From: Welwitschia mirabilis
Lineage: Eukaryota; Gnetophyta; Gnetopsida; Welwitschiales
DNA: 56,932 nucleotides
Direction: 5' to 3'
Assembly: GCA_051453625.1 (NCBI GenBank)
Contig: JBOZIK010000001.1
Coordinates: forward strand, 256,321,151 to 256,378,082
The notes under the pieces were generated by a model. That model worked only from the letters and a program-made list of their open reading frames with translations. It was not told where the DNA came from and did no database searches. This document shows, piece after piece, positions 24,840-37,289 of this stretch. Position numbers and translations under genes: made by a program. Every line of letters begins with the position of its first letter. Positions within the stretch are counted from its first letter, which is position 1.

Positions 24840-25530
24840 TTTTAAATGAAGTTGACCTAGTGAATGACTTCATTCATTGCCTCTTGCTTAGCTATAAAGT
24901 AGATGGAATCTGGAAGAGTAATGATGCTATTAGCGTAAATAGATTCCTTCCTATAGAATGCCTTCAATGTATGCTTGTCTAGACAAGTTTTCATCAACCC
25001 TTTAGAGAGCCAAGTATGGAATTTAATGTTAGAGTTAATTAGGCTACATGTAAGATAAATAAAAATAGAACTTATGAATATTCTCGAATTCCTCCACAAT
25101 GCCTAAAATGGGACAAATTCATTATTCTTCATTGTTTTGTTAAGGAAAAGAATTTCTTTCCAATGTATATCCATTATCTAGGGGAAATGTCTGTAGAAAG
25201 CTTCTTGGAGTTGGTGTTTGAAGATCACCTTTTAAACCTTATTTCCTATTAGTGATCTTTGAATCCACATAACCATTAAGGTAATGCCAGTATCATATAA
25301 ACTAGGTTTGCTTAATTCTCCTCCCTCAATACTGTTATTAAGTAATTTTTAAGTAAATCTTCCAATTGGTCTTTTTTAGGATTATTTCTCCATATGAATT
25401 TCCTTATTATCTTTTCAATAAATCTTGTAGTAAGCTTATTAAGAGGAAGAAAAAAAGAATAATAGATAGAGTAATTATTAAGAATGTGCTTGGCAACCAC
25501 TATACTACCTACTAAAGAGAGCAAGCGATT
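24840..25530 (-). pseudogene. LINE pol C-terminal part (thumb and post-RT region)
   Basis: The minus-strand frame from about 25530 reads LSLVGSIVVAKHILNNYSIY, then FIEKIIRKFIW. This is the region after the LINE reverse transcriptase whose family form is LSxAGRxxLIKxVL...IPxY followed by I.K..R.FLW. A second open piece (25099-24857) continues in the same direction with FHTWLSKGLMK. Stops and a frame change separate the pieces. The function in an intact element would be to position template RNA during target-primed reverse transcription. Confidence 0.75.
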
Positions 25531-25619
25531 CCTTTAATTGTCAATTTTCCTTTCAACTGATAGGCAGATGTGTTTCCAAGTTTCTATTGTAGAAGCATTT
25601 AAAATAGTCGTGTTTCTTA

Positions 25620-26480
25620 GAAACTTAAAAGGCTAATTTGCATCATGCCAATGCCATGGAGCTTTGGTCATCTAATCTTCTTTCTTGAAAGTACCATTCA
25701 CGATCCTTACTTATGCTAGTTAATTTTATAACCTAAGGAGTTATTAAAGCTATTAAGAATGGTTTGCACACCATCCATGTCATATTTAGTAGATTATCAT
25801 AAAAAAGTATCATTAATGAATGTTAATTATCTCATGTGAAATATTTAGAACGGTGATGCCTCCAATGTGCTAAATTTTGGTACTACTTTAATGGTAAAGG
25901 TAAGACTAGAGGCTAGTAAGATAAACATATAAGGGCTAAAAGACAAGCTTGATGAATAGATCTCTTCAATGGATTGAAATTGACCATTTGTCATTTGTAG
26001 AGATATAAGCAACAACATTACAAAAAAAATGCTTGAACATCTTTAAGAAAATTATTACCCAGCCTAAAGGCATTAAGAATTTTGAAAAGTTAGTTTTATT
26101 CCCACCATAAGCCTTCATGAAATCTAATTTCACAATAAAAGAAGGGTTTCTGAGATTCTTGTACCATTTCAGATTTTCATTATTATCAGCACATTATCAA
26201 GGATAAATCTATTAGTCATTAAACATGTTTGCTTGTCTAGATTAAGGGCTTGAAGGTGATCTTTTAATTTGTTAGCTAAAGCCTTTGTAATTATCTTAAT
26301 ATTTAAGAATGTAATAGGTCTCTAATTACTAATAAGGAATCTATCTCCCTCCTTGGGGATCAATTGTATGATACCTCAGTTCCATTTTTTAATTGTCCTC
26401 ATATTAAAGAATTCTTATGGAAAAGATACAAATCCTCCTCCATAAAGTTCTAGCATTTCTTATTAAGCTCAATAAGAAAG
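25620..26480 (-). pseudogene. LINE reverse transcriptase, inactive
   Basis: Family motifs in order on the minus strand: LIPKEGDRFLISN, a stop, RPITFLN (about 26370-26310), then KALANKLK, RFILDNVL and SPYMFIL, and near 25820 LTFINDTFL. The stop replaces the Trp of the conserved NWRPI. The catalytic motif, FADD in the family, reads FIND here, so the first of the paired aspartates that bind the metal ions is lost. Several frame changes occur between motifs. The wording RPIT...RFILDNVL suggests the plant LINE group with that signature, but I cannot name the clade. Confidence 0.8.
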
Positions 26481-26586
26481 CCATCCAATTAAAACCACTC
26501 ATTCAAACATAATAAATAAGCCCTTCTTAAGGTCATCCTTGGTCAAGATCTCTTCTGTCAAGGCATTATGGCCATCTTATGGATGG

Positions 26587-26630
26587 AAGGCATTCAAAAT
26601 ATCTTGAGAAGGCATTCAAAATATCTTGAT
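26587..26630 (+). repeat. 22-bp tandem duplication
   Basis: AAGGCATTCAAAATATCTTGA occurs twice in succession within the decayed LINE. Confidence 0.95.
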
Positions 26631-27429
26631 AAGTTATAAGATCTGTAGCTTTAATTTGGAATACCTCTAAATAAAAGAAGTGAAAAGATTATAAGATTTT
26701 CAATTTATCTAAGGTTATTTCACCATCTATGTTTAGTTTGTGTACTTATTCTATAAATTTATGATTTTTCAATGCTTTAAAGGACTCTTAGAATAGATAG
26801 TTACCATCTCTAAGCTAATTTAGTTTATCTTTAGATTTGTGATTAGTTTTTTTATGTGTTTCTAGTTCATGAAGTTGATTCTTAATTTGCAACATATCTT
26901 AAATACCTCTTTCAGTAGAAGTGATCCACTTTTAAAGTTATTTTTTACTACTTGATTCAGCCATAATCTCATTTTTTTTATTTAGATATTTCTTAAATTA
27001 ATATAATAGGATAATGCAACTATATTTTAGCCTATGGAATATAACTGCAAAGCACTCTTTTCGACCTAAGGCACTTAGAGGTCAGTCTTGAGCATTCTCA
27101 AGTCAAAGGGGAATGTTAACAAGATTAATGAAAGATAAGAAGAATGAGTTAAAAATAAAATTATTTTTATTTTAAGCATCTGGGTGTAAGTCCTCAAAAA
27201 GATGGCACTAGGTCATGACATAATCAAATTTAGTTTGATGTGAGAGAACTTTTATAGGTAATCCTTGTTAATGATATGGTTGAAGCCCAAAATCATGAGA
27301 GAAAACTTTTATACTGTTGACCAAATAGAATTAGTAAAAGCATGGTTGAACCAAGTGAAGTAGAAGTCTTCTTTCCTATTATACATAGCATTTGGATCAC
27401 AAAGTGTTACTGAATGTTTTAGGAACAAT

Positions 27430-28070
27430 CAAGCTTATTTTTCAAGAAAGGGCATCATGAGGGCTTTGTTCACTAGGTTTATTCTGATCTTCATCGATGA
27501 TGTTGAAATTCCCAACCATACACCAGTTAAATTTGAGAAGTAATGCATGGAGCTTATCTCATAAGATAGCATGGGTTTGGTAGTCATTTGTAGCATAAAT
27601 ATTACAAAAACCAATAACCCTATCATGTTGTTTTTCTAAAATTCATATCATCGAATCATGTTGTAGGTGATTTAAACTAAAACCTGATGTGACTAGTTAC
27701 TTATGAATAACAATTGTCATCCCACTGGGGCCTATATTATTATTAGTAAATTAATGCAAATACTATGTAGTAAGTATTTGTTAGCTATTTTAAAGACCAA
27801 AACTGGTTTACTGTAACTATTGAATAAATAAAAGGACTAGCTTAACCACTTGCATATATTTATGTGCTCTAGAGGTATGCATCGTGTTTGTAAGACCCCT
27901 AATGTTCCATGAGGTGACTATCCTGGCAATGAAAATCTCGAACATGTTCTCATCTTCAACTTTCATTGTCACTATGTCAGTAATAAAAGGCATTTTATAC
28001 AAATAAGTGCCTTTAGTTGATATATATACTTTACTTATAGGATCTTGTTTTTTCAACTTAGGCATATGTG
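27430..28070 (-). pseudogene. LINE endonuclease domain, inactive
   Basis: The domain would nick chromosomal DNA to start insertion. It begins with IARIVTSWNIRGLTN (about 27930-27885), matching the family start WNIRGL with its metal-binding Asn. Further on it reads FCNIYATNDYQTHAIL followed by a stop, then KFNWCMVGNFNIIDDEDQN (about 27530-27480). The family has GDFN there, so the Asp has become Asn. The stop stands at a position that is normally Trp and is TGA. These are point changes rather than large deletions, so the domain is easy to follow. Confidence 0.8.
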
Positions 28071-28389
28071 GTTCATGATTTTTAATTATCGTGAATTATT
28101 TACCATTCAAGTCTAGAGATTATAATAGAAGTTTTCTATCCATTCTATAATTTCCTATCCACAAACAAGGTCTATTTTTTAGCATAAAGTTTTTATTTTA
28201 AAACATTTTACCATTGTGACTGTGATTAGGATCTTTGGAGTCACTAATAACTCTTGGGGTTAAGCACCAATCACCTCAGTTAGTGCTTTACCTTATTAGT
28301 GAGTGATTTTACATTAGTGTTGGTATATTTATGCATAGATTTAATTTACTTATACTCTCACTAGGTAATTGAATTGCAGATGGCCTTTT

Positions 28390-28930
28390 TTAAACTAATA
28401 AAAACAATAGTTGAGGTGATTTAACTAGATATAGAGGAGGTAATGAATATTCCATCAACAACCATTTTAATGAACTTGGAAAGATCCTCTTAAAAGTCAA
28501 TCTCAATTAGAATTCAATGGATATGATGATTGTAAAAGTCATGTAGCACCTCGATAATCAAAACCATATTAAGTCTACCAACAATCTCAGCAACCATGTA
28601 GTGAAGAAGAAATAAAAGCTCTATAAATTCTATCCAAATAAACATGACCATTTTTTTAGTCATGTGAGGATTACAAAATTGCATCCATGCATGTAAAGCT
28701 AAGAATGGATTGCCAATAGAACCAAATGTGTTTTTAAGAATAACATCGCATGAAAGTTAGATTCAAATTTAAACAAAAGGAAATTTTTCTTAGAAACTTG
28801 CACTAGAGGGCATTTTTAACCTACTAGACTTTACTCTATCAGTGACATATCCTTAATAAAGGGTATTTAATGTATGAAGAAACTAATGGCATAACATGCT
28901 TAAAACTCAAATAAAATGTTTGAGAAGATG
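28390..28930 (-). pseudogene. LINE ORF1, DUF4283-like domain, decayed
   Basis: In plant LINEs the first ORF encodes a nucleic-acid-binding protein with a DUF4283 domain. Here the minus strand gives LLFKFESNFHAMLFL (about 28790-28745), HAWMQFCNPH, then VMFIWIEFIELLFLLHY and IVGRLNMVLIIE, and finally HWILIEIDF, a stop, EDLSKFIKMVVDG (to about 28450). This follows the family order F.F.....A......W, V.IRF.GLPL..W, IG.P...D, ..VEIDL..... No CCHC knuckle is visible in the part seen. Stops and shifts abolish it. Confidence 0.65.
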
Positions 28931-28974
28931 GAAGATGTTAGGGAGAGATGGGTTTTACCTCATCCATTTCCTTA

Positions 28975-28979
28975 GCAAC
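28975..28979 (+). repeat. Target-site duplication GCAAC, left copy
   Basis: Five bases directly before TGTAACACCC, the start of the left LTR. The same five follow the right LTR at 43472-43476, as expected of an integrase making a 5-bp stagger. Confidence 0.8.
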
Positions 28980-31900
28980 TGTAACACCCTTACTTTAATT
29001 ACTCTAATTAAGCATAATTTTTTTAACATTATTAACTAACATGTACAATGAAACCTAGGATTAANNNNNNNNNNNNNNNNNNNNNNNNNNNNNNNNNNNN
29101 NNNNNNNNNNNNNNNNNNNNNNNNNNNNNNNNNNNNNNNNNNNNNNNNNNNNNNNNNNNNNNNNNNNNNNNNNNNNNNNNNNNNNNNNNNNNNNNNNNNN
29201 NNNNNNNNNNNNNNNNNNNNNNNNNNNNNNNNNNNNNNNNNNNNNNNNNNNNNNNNNNNNNNNNNNNNNNNNNNNNNNNNNNNNNNNNNNNNNNNNNNNN
29301 NNNNNNNNNNNNNNNNNNNNNNNNNNNNNNNNNNNNNNNNNNNNNNNNNNNNNNNNNNNNNNNNNNNNNNNNNNNNNNNNNNNNNNNNNNNNNNNNNNNN
29401 NNNNNNNNNNNNNNNNNNNNNNNNNNNNNNNNNNNNNNNNNNNNNNNNNNNNNNNNNNNNNNNNNNNNNNNNNNNNNNNNNNNNNNNNNNNNNNNNNNNN
29501 NNNNNNNNNNNNNNNNNNNNNNNNNNNNNNNNNNNNNNNNNNNNNNNNNNNNNNNNNNNNNNNNNNNNGGCCTTATTAAAACATTATAAGATTTAAAATA
29601 ATTAAATAACATAATTACTAGTTAAATATAGACTCTTTTGGTTTACATACAATAATGATGTTAAAATTGTATCCTATATTTATTCCTAACTTTTGATTTC
29701 ATCACACAAAAATATCTTGTATAAAATTAATGGTATGTTAACTTGTTAATCACATACAATGGATAAGTTTTAAAATAGTGCTTAACCAATATAATAAGAG
29801 ATTACAACTCTCATTAATGGTATTCCAACTCAATATCTGGCCACCTTTTAGACGTGAGTTAATTCTACTTTAGATTCTAGACTAGACAGATATGGTTGGG
29901 CTCAACTCCATAGGCTTAGAATTCACCTCGATATACCTCCAATACAAGTGGTAGGTGGTACATGAGGTGGATGGATACTTACAAATAACTCCCACTTCTT
30001 TGAAGCATCTCAGGGCATTGATATCAAGGACTCGAGATATTAAATCAAAGTAAGTTCATACATGGGTAAGATAGGAGAGTTAAATTAACTTCTAGATGGG
30101 TTTATAAATAAAGTGCAATGCAACCCATCTTGATGATGAGATCTAAGTATGAGAATGAATAATTATTGAGATTATCTTAGTTTAGCTAAATGAATACACC
30201 ATACAAATGCAAGCATATAATTATGTAAATATTTAATGGATTATATATCTAGTAGAAATAATTCTAATAATCATTGGATTTTCTTAAATGAAAACAATCA
30301 GTTAAAAAAAAAGAGTATATAAGAATTATTTTGATTTTACATGAAAGGAAAATCATACATTTCCAAAGCATAATAGTAAAAATAAATTAAAGAACATATC
30401 CGTTTATTTTTCTACGTTATATTAATTCTTTGTAAATAAGGCACATTAATACATCCAAGCTCTATTGTTAAAATATGCTCCATTTATGGGACTAAGCCAA
30501 CTTCTAAACCTCCTTTTTTAATGTTGAGTATCCATATCAAAATAAAAATATGTATATATATATATATATATATTCAAAAGAAACATTAATTAAGCTAAGT
30601 AATTATACTACACAATTCCGAAATTATTAAGTNNNNNNNNTAATATTTATGCTTAAAATGCAAGAATAAGGGCATACATATTAATAAATAGCATACTAAA
30701 ATGATTAAAAATTAGATTTAATTTACATAGAAATCATATATAGTATTTAAAATAATTTGGTAATTGCATTAGATAATTTTTATAATCACTCAAATTATTT
30801 ATAAATTTCTTAGCTTTTAAAAGCCATTGAAACTAAAAATTTCTAATTAATGATTTAAAAAAGTAAAAATAAATTAGAATTACCTTTTTTAAACTAGACT
30901 CATCGTACTATCCCTAAAAACTAATTTTATTAAATCTACATTAGTATAGACACATTTCATAGAATCAAACTTTGACTATAAAAATTCTCTAAATTTTAGA
31001 ATTGCTAAAATAATACCCTTTACCAAAATGGTTATAACTTTTAATCTACTTGGAGTTTTTAAATGGTTAAATATGTTTTGGAAATAAAATTTAATTCTCT
31101 ATAGGTTGGAGTATTTAATTTTTACCTAGAGCTTTCTGTTAATCTTTAAAACTAAGGCTTTTTGCTTTCTATTTTTTGCTTAATTTTTAAGTTATTTCCA
31201 TAAAATAAATTTTAAAAATTATTTTACTCTAAGAAATACTATTTTAAAACTTTTAGATTCTTAACATGATTCTAAACCTATATAAAAATTTCATAAACAT
31301 TTTCTTACTGTTGAATTAGTTATGGGTTTCTTAACTTATGCTTTACTTTTGGGGGAAAGTAAACTTCCACTAGAGTAAGGACAAGAGAACTCATATTAAT
31401 TTATAGAAACCAAAATTTATAAAATAACTAAAAGTTAATTATAAAAATTATTATTCAAATTATATAAAACACATTTATAAGCAATATAAATGTAACTTAT
31501 AATAATAAATAATGCATCAAATACCATGAGACTTAAGATTTTCTAAGAATGAGTATCTAGCCTAAATAGATTTTTTGAGGAACAGAATCATTCACCCTAA
31601 TAAGAACTCTAATGTTAATATGATGCAAAATGCATTTCAACGATAAGATAATGTAAAACAACATGGATACCCAAAATTATAGTGAACCCCCTTGTCACTT
31701 GACCAAAATATCCATAAACACATAGAAGCTAAGCATGCTAAGAGGTCCTTCAACTCTTTTTTTAATCTTAATCTATATCAATGGGAGGGGAAAATTATCC
31801 ATTGGTAGCCCCATTAACTAAGCATATAAAGAGATCTCTCAAATCTCTTACTTATCTTAACATCAGCCAATGGAAAGGAAAATACAAATACTACAATAAT

Positions 31901-33435
31901 ATTACAATCATATGCATAGGCCTAATGCAAGAATGAAGCTAAGATTTTTATGAAAGAAGAATCTACTTAGAGCATAAAATATTGATGATTCTTGAAGAAG
32001 ATTGATAAAGTCCTAAGCTCCAAGATCCTTGCTCTAAACATCTAAGCTTCAAGCTCTAAACTCCAAGATTAAGCTTCAACTCTGCACTCGAGACGATGAA
32101 AGATTAAGAAGAAATTTTGGTAGTATAAATTCCTTGAAGAATATTAGCTTAAGAAGAAGAAGAGGACTCTATTTATAAATAAAATTTTATCAAAGTTCCT
32201 TAATATAATTCATTAAAGACCACCCATATCATTCTACCCATAAGATAAAGAAATCTCTTTTAGTTGATAAGATTGATCAATGACAAGTTAGCTTGGCTTG
32301 TGTAAAAGTGATATGGCCATATGAATGACAATGACAAGATTGATCAATGACAAGTTAGATAAGTTGCGTAGAAGTGACATATGAATGATTAGTGATAAGA
32401 TTAATTAATAAGAAGTTGTAAGAGCTTATGTAAGAAATGAAAGTGATGTCTGAATAACTTAAAAAATCTTATTTATGTCTCATGCACCTAATTTGAATGA
32501 GTAATTTTTTTTTAATTAGCGAAATTAATTACATGAATTATTTCCTTATGCTAGTTCCTTCTTAATCCTTCATAAACTCATAATTAATCCAAAACATATT
32601 TAAATACATTGGAAGAACAAATGGACTAAATTCAAAATTGTCATGTCACATAATTAAAAAAATAATATTTTATGCATAAAGTAATTTCACAAATATCAAT
32701 AAGGATTAAAGTCATGGTAGAATAAATTCTACTCATTTATCTTTTCTAGTTTGTGGATAAGAGTACATGTTCCTATTCACATCTTTACACTCTTCATAAT
32801 CCATCACGTGAATAAGACAAATTACAAGAAAGTAATGTCATAATTGAATGTAAGAAAAATGTCATAATTAAATGTAAGAAGATGGTGTAGTTGTAATAAA
32901 TTGTTATAGTTGAAGAAAGTACTCTTATTTTTTACTTTTTTATTGTTTTTTTACTTTTACCAAGTAATTTTAGTTTTTCTTTATTTTTAGATTTGAATAA
33001 GGCACATGAATAAATAATTAAGATAAAGATGTCACTCACCATTTTTGTAGACATTTGATAATTATTATTATTTTACACCTTCACATAAATTTTTTTGATA
33101 TAACTATTTAACCATCTCAATGACTCGTTTAATCATAAATAGGTTTATTTAGTATTAGATTCTTTATAGTTATTATTATTATTTAAAATAATAAAATTAT
33201 CCAAAAATAAGATTAATTAAGAAAGTGACCTTTATGAGTACCTATAATTCAAAATATATCTTTATCATAAGAAATATAATACATTATTAATTGTAAGGCT
33301 ACAAACTGATTCTCATTAAAGGGGGAGAAAAGATTTTCATTAAAATTTGATATTAAAATGTATTATATAATTTAGAGACTCTTGTAATTATGTCATTACG
33401 TTCACTCATTAATAATTATAAAATGCTTAGGAATC
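28980..33435 (-). repeat. Left LTR (3' LTR of the minus-strand element)
   Basis: Starts TGTAACACCC, typical of gypsy LTRs, and matches the right LTR from 29750 (CACATACAATGGATAAG) to about 33424 (TATAAAATG). The right end is placed at 33435 by comparison with the other LTR's end and is good to about 10 bp. It includes a TA run at 30551-30572 and two gaps. Just before the 504-N gap it reads CCTAGGATTAA, which resembles the minisatellite in the right LTR, so the gap probably hides the same array. Confidence 0.85.
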
Positions 33436-33479
33436 AAAGTGCATAATGATTTTAGAGTCTAAGATTACATATTATGAAC

Positions 33480-33600
33480 ATTTAAAAGGCTTGGGTATTT
33501 ATTTTTTATTGATTCTTCTAGCTTGAAAGTATCTTAATTAGGACTATAATTACTCCATTTTATTTTTACTTGATGGATCTTCTTATTTGACAAAGTAATA
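33480..33600 (-). pseudogene. Chromodomain remnant at the end of pol
   Basis: The minus strand reads HQVKIKWSNYSPN, a stop, then DTFKLEESIKNKYPSLF. Chromovirus integrases end in a chromodomain with the pattern VLW..H...EATWE.E..M...YP.LF, and spacing and end residues match. In intact elements this domain binds modified histones and steers integration into heterochromatin. The conserved Trp of ATWE is Phe here. The left LTR begins within about 50 bp, as expected for the end of pol. Confidence 0.65.
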
Positions 33601-33649
33601 GGTCATCAGTCCAACACTGCTTCTAGCTCCTCTATAGTTAAACAATTGG

Positions 33650-34800
33650 GTTCTACTTGAATCTGAGATCAATTTAATACATAATGAGGATTTGTAATAT
33701 ACTTTTTTAGCATATTCATATGAAAAACATTATGTATGTATAACAATTGTGGAGGTAAAAAAAGTTTTTATGTAATAGATTCAACATGTTCCAATATCTC
33801 AAATGGCTTAATAAATCTAAGAGGTAATTTTGATCTTTTAATTCCTTACATAACTGATTTCATTAGTGAAACCTTGAGGAAGAAATGATCACCTACTTGG
33901 AACTTAAGGTCTCTTATTTGGTGATATGCATACATGTTTTTCCTATCTGTTGCTTCCTTAGTCTTTTCTTAATGGTTCTCATCTTATTTTTTATTTCTTG
34001 TAACATTTCAGGTCTTATCATCAATATTTATTCAAATCAGGTCATGTGTGGGTGCTTTACATTTCCTACTATATAAAGCTTCAAATAAAGCCATTTGTAT
34101 ACAAATTTAGTAATTATTATTATATNNNNNNNNNNNNNNNNNNNNNNNNNNNNNNNNNNNNNNNNNNNNNNNNNAAACACATGCTTTAAGAAGATCTTCT
34201 AGGATTTGATTAACTCTTTCTGCTTAACCATCTGTTTGAGGTGAAATGTCATGCTCATATTTATCTTGGATCCCAAACCTAATTGTAGTCCTTGCCAAAA
34301 TTTATAGGTAAATTTTGAATCTCTATCAGAAATAATTACCAAGGATACATCATGCGAACAAATAAAATTTTGGATATATACTTTATTTATATCCTTGGTA
34401 CTATAAATAGACTTTACTAGAATGAAGTGCGCTAACTTAGTTGCTCTATCAATTAAAAATCTATGCAAATGACATCTCATTTATACTCTATAACATTACA
34501 AAGATATAGTAGTCCTACTTAATTCTTATGTTCTACCTTAACTTGCTAACAATTGAGATGCTTTGATATAAATTTTGATATATCTCTTTCCATATCTAGC
34601 CACTAAAATTTTTGCTTCATGTTTTGATACATTTTTAATCTTCTAGAATGATCTGATATTGGTGAATTATAAAATTTAAACATTATCTTTTATCTAATGT
34701 CATCTATGTTAGGAACCAAGAATATTTCCTTGAATTTAATAATAACATTTGAATTAATACTAAAGTCTCTTAAATTCATTGATTTTGCTAACTGATCTTT
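33650..34800 (-). pseudogene. Gypsy integrase, decayed
   Basis: Parts in order on the minus strand: the zinc-binding region near 34700-34540 (FYNSPISDHSRRLKMYQN, then NCQQVKVEH if a stop is read through); the catalytic core at 34480-34199 (LIDRATKLAHFILVKSIYST, then VIISDRDSKFTYKFWQGL and GSKINMSMTFH); and the C-terminal part on the other side of the 49-N gap, with RPEMLQEIKNKMRTIKKRLR near 34010-33950. The core keeps the Asp of SDRD and the FH that precedes the substrate-binding loop. The family's DGQSER appears as VKQKEL, so the catalytic Glu is present but its neighbours have changed. Stops separate the parts. Confidence 0.85.
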
Positions 34801-34829
34801 TAATTTTTGATAATTTTCATATTTGTTCT

Positions 34830-35340
34830 AATCCTTTATAATAAATAGCAGGTATCTGAATTTGAATTGCCATAATTGCTTTAAGATAGTCACACCTATG
34901 GAGAGCATCCACAACTTTATTCCTTTTGCCCTTGTGATATAAAGTTTCAAGATGAAAATCACATAGAAAATTCATCCATCTTCTTTATCTAAGGTTTAAG
35001 TTTGATTAAATGAAAATGTATTTTAAAATCTTATGATCATTACAAACCTAAAATTTGACATCGTAGAGATGATGCTTCTATAACTTTTAAGCAAATATTA
35101 TTGCAGCTGATTTAATATTATGAATCAAGTAGTTTCTCTCATGTGTCTTAAGTTTCCTTGATGTATATGCAATTATTGTTTTATCTTATTTAAAAACAAT
35201 ATAAGACCTTCTCCTAATGCATTAGTGTAAACTAAAAAGATCCTGGAATCATCTAGCTTTGCTAAAGCTGAAGTACCAGTTAAACACTATTTAAGACAAT
35301 CAAAGGACTATTAACATTTTTCTATCTACTGGAAGTCTTT
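34830..35340 (-). pseudogene. Gypsy RNase H, decayed
   Basis: Between the reverse transcriptase and integrase, the minus strand shows LVYTNALGEGL, where the family has VYSDASxxGLG, so the catalytic Asp is Asn here. It then shows HMRETT and, further on, KVVDALHR, the counterpart of VVADALSR at the domain end; these pieces need frame changes to connect. It would remove template RNA during reverse transcription. Identification rests on position and three short motifs. Confidence 0.65.
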
Positions 35341-35559
35341 ATTTTTTCTTAAAGTACTTGTTAGGGGAGAAGCAATCTTAAAGAAGTTAAATATGAATTG
35401 ATAATAGTACCTAAAAAGATGAAGGAAGCTTATAATTTTAGTAATAGTTGCAGGTGTTGGCCATTCCATAATTGTCTTAACTTTATCTAGATCAACTAAA
35501 ATACCCTTCTTGAATACTACATGATCTCAGAACTGAATGGATTCATTCTAGAAACAATA

Positions 35560-36180
35560 TTTTTACATGTTAGCATATAGTTAATGATTTTTTAAAGTGT
35601 GCAAAAGTATTCTTAAGTGTTTCTTATATTTCTTATAAGACTTAGAATAAATAAGAATGTCATTAATAAACATTATTATAAAAGAATCAAGATATGCCTG
35701 AAAGATGTGATTCATAGGACTCATGAATACTATAGAGGAATTAGTTAAACCAAAAGACATGATAGTGAACTCATAATATTCATAGTGAATTTTGAATCTA
35801 ATTTATGAATATCTTCTTCCTTAATTTGAACTTGATTATATCCAAATTTTAAATCAACTTTGGAAAATACCTTGGCTTGCTTGAGTTGGTCAAAGAGGTC
35901 ATCTATTCTTGGTAATGGATACTTGTTCTTAATTATAACTTTATTTAACTATTTGTAATTGATGCATAACCTAATTATTCCATCCTTTTTCTTTACAAAC
36001 AACACTGGTGTATCCCATAGTGATACAATAGGATAAATAAAACCTTTATATAGAATTTCTGCAAGCTCAATTTTTAACTTTTTCATTTCTATATAAGACA
36101 TTCTATATGGTGCCTTGAAAATAGGTTGAGTTCCTAAAATAAAATCAATAGTAAACTTAACTTCTTAGATAGGTGGCATT
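35560..36180 (-). pseudogene. Gypsy reverse transcriptase, inactive
   Basis: Motifs on the minus strand: LLFVKKKDG-like start and LCINYKQLNK (about 35980-35950), [20 protein letters not shown] (about 35910-35850), [14 protein letters not shown], and MFINDILIYS (about 35680-35650). The family form of the last is VFIDDILVYS, so the first catalytic Asp is Asn. Immediately upstream in the coding direction, 36230-36165 reads IIQDFFDVFTTKLLGMPPI, the usual linker (EF.DVFPEELPGLPP) before the RT. Several stops and shifts are present. Confidence 0.88.
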
Positions 36181-36529
36181 CCTAGTAATTTTGTTGTAAA
36201 TACATCAAAAAAATCTTGGATTATTTCTATATTCCTTACTAAATTTTCTCCTTCCTTTATATTAGTTGATTTTAGATAAAGCATATAAACTAATGATTTA
36301 TTCTTTATTTCCCTCTTTATATGCTTGGCTTTAGTCAAATTATTCATAGCTAATTTTCATTGACTTTGAAAGGTTATTCTTTGACCACGATTTTTCATTT
36401 CTACTTGACACTTCTCATAATTTATAATTGCCTTATTCTGTATTAACTAACTCATGCTCCAAACAATAGCATATTTTCTTAGATTGATAACAATCAATTA
36501 AATCTAAAAATCTTCCCCACTTATAGAAA

Positions 36530-36720
36530 AGATACAATTTTAAACCTGTTGATTAGCCCTAGCTATGGATCCATTTGCAAGCTCTATGCATCCCTCAATT
36601 AGAGCAAAACATAATTTTTCTCTTAAAATAACTCTAGGGGATATAAAGCAATGAGTTACTCCATAATTAAATAAAATAATTATTTCTGTATTATTAAGTA
36701 AAGGTTGACCTTCTATGGCT
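36530..36720 (-). pseudogene. Gypsy aspartic protease, inactive
   Basis: The minus strand reads LFNYGVTHCFISPRVILREK (about 36680-36620) and then ELANGSIARANQQV. The family start is the active site DSGATHSFIS. Here Asp is Asn, Ser is Tyr and Ala is Val, so the catalytic residue is gone while the flanking THxFIS remains. The protein would cut the Gag-Pol precursor. Confidence 0.75.
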
Positions 36721-37289
36721 AAGATTTGAAATTATAGGCCTTGATTATCAATTGCTGCTCGAAGTCATCCAATTGGTTATTGAATGGTATGTGATCCTTC
36801 AAGATTTTCTGATTATTATTTAAGCTGGCTCTTAGTAAGTAATGATCATTCTTTAATCTTCTAATTTCCTTTATGATTGAAGAATTCAAAGCCATTATTA
36901 GATTGACCTTAATAATAACCTTAGCTAGTATTCTACTTAAAATTAGATCTTTATGGTTGGTTGCTTACATGACTCTGATGGGGAGCATTCCAATTCCTTT
37001 TGAATAATGCATGTTTGTTTTGATTGAAATTCATGCTTCTATTGTTATTGTTAGCAAGATTACTCCTATTGAAATTCTAATTCTTATTACGATGAGACAT
37101 ATGTGATTAATTTCCCTTAAAGCTGGAACTCGTAGGAGAAATTCGTTTTTTATTTTCTTGTTGTATTTGTTCATTTTGTTCTGTTATCTTTGCTTTCTGT
37201 ATAGCCTCAACTAAAGTTCTAGATTGGAACATAGATACTTTAGCAACAACAGAAGGAAGAAGATTATTAATAAAGAGATTTGCTTTGGC

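Larger units (their letters stand above)
24250..28974 (-). mobile_element. Decayed LINE (non-LTR retrotransposon), minus strand
   Basis: Reading right to left, the segment shows the usual plant LINE order: an ORF1 with a DUF4283-like domain (about 28930-28390), an apurinic-type endonuclease (about 28070-27430), a reverse transcriptase (about 26480-25300) and a C-terminal region (to about 24840). Each part is recognisable by several motifs but split by stops and frame changes, so the element cannot move itself. Its 5' side stops exactly at the GCAAC duplication of the chromovirus and seems to resume beyond it at 43477, which would make the chromovirus the younger insertion. The 3' end is not sharp; no poly(A) tail is visible, and the left boundary is a guess. 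Confidence 0.8.

Noticed and set aside
30551-30572. TA run as a promoter TATA element of the LTR
   Set aside because: It is a plain dinucleotide repeat, with no matching run at the same place in the other LTR.
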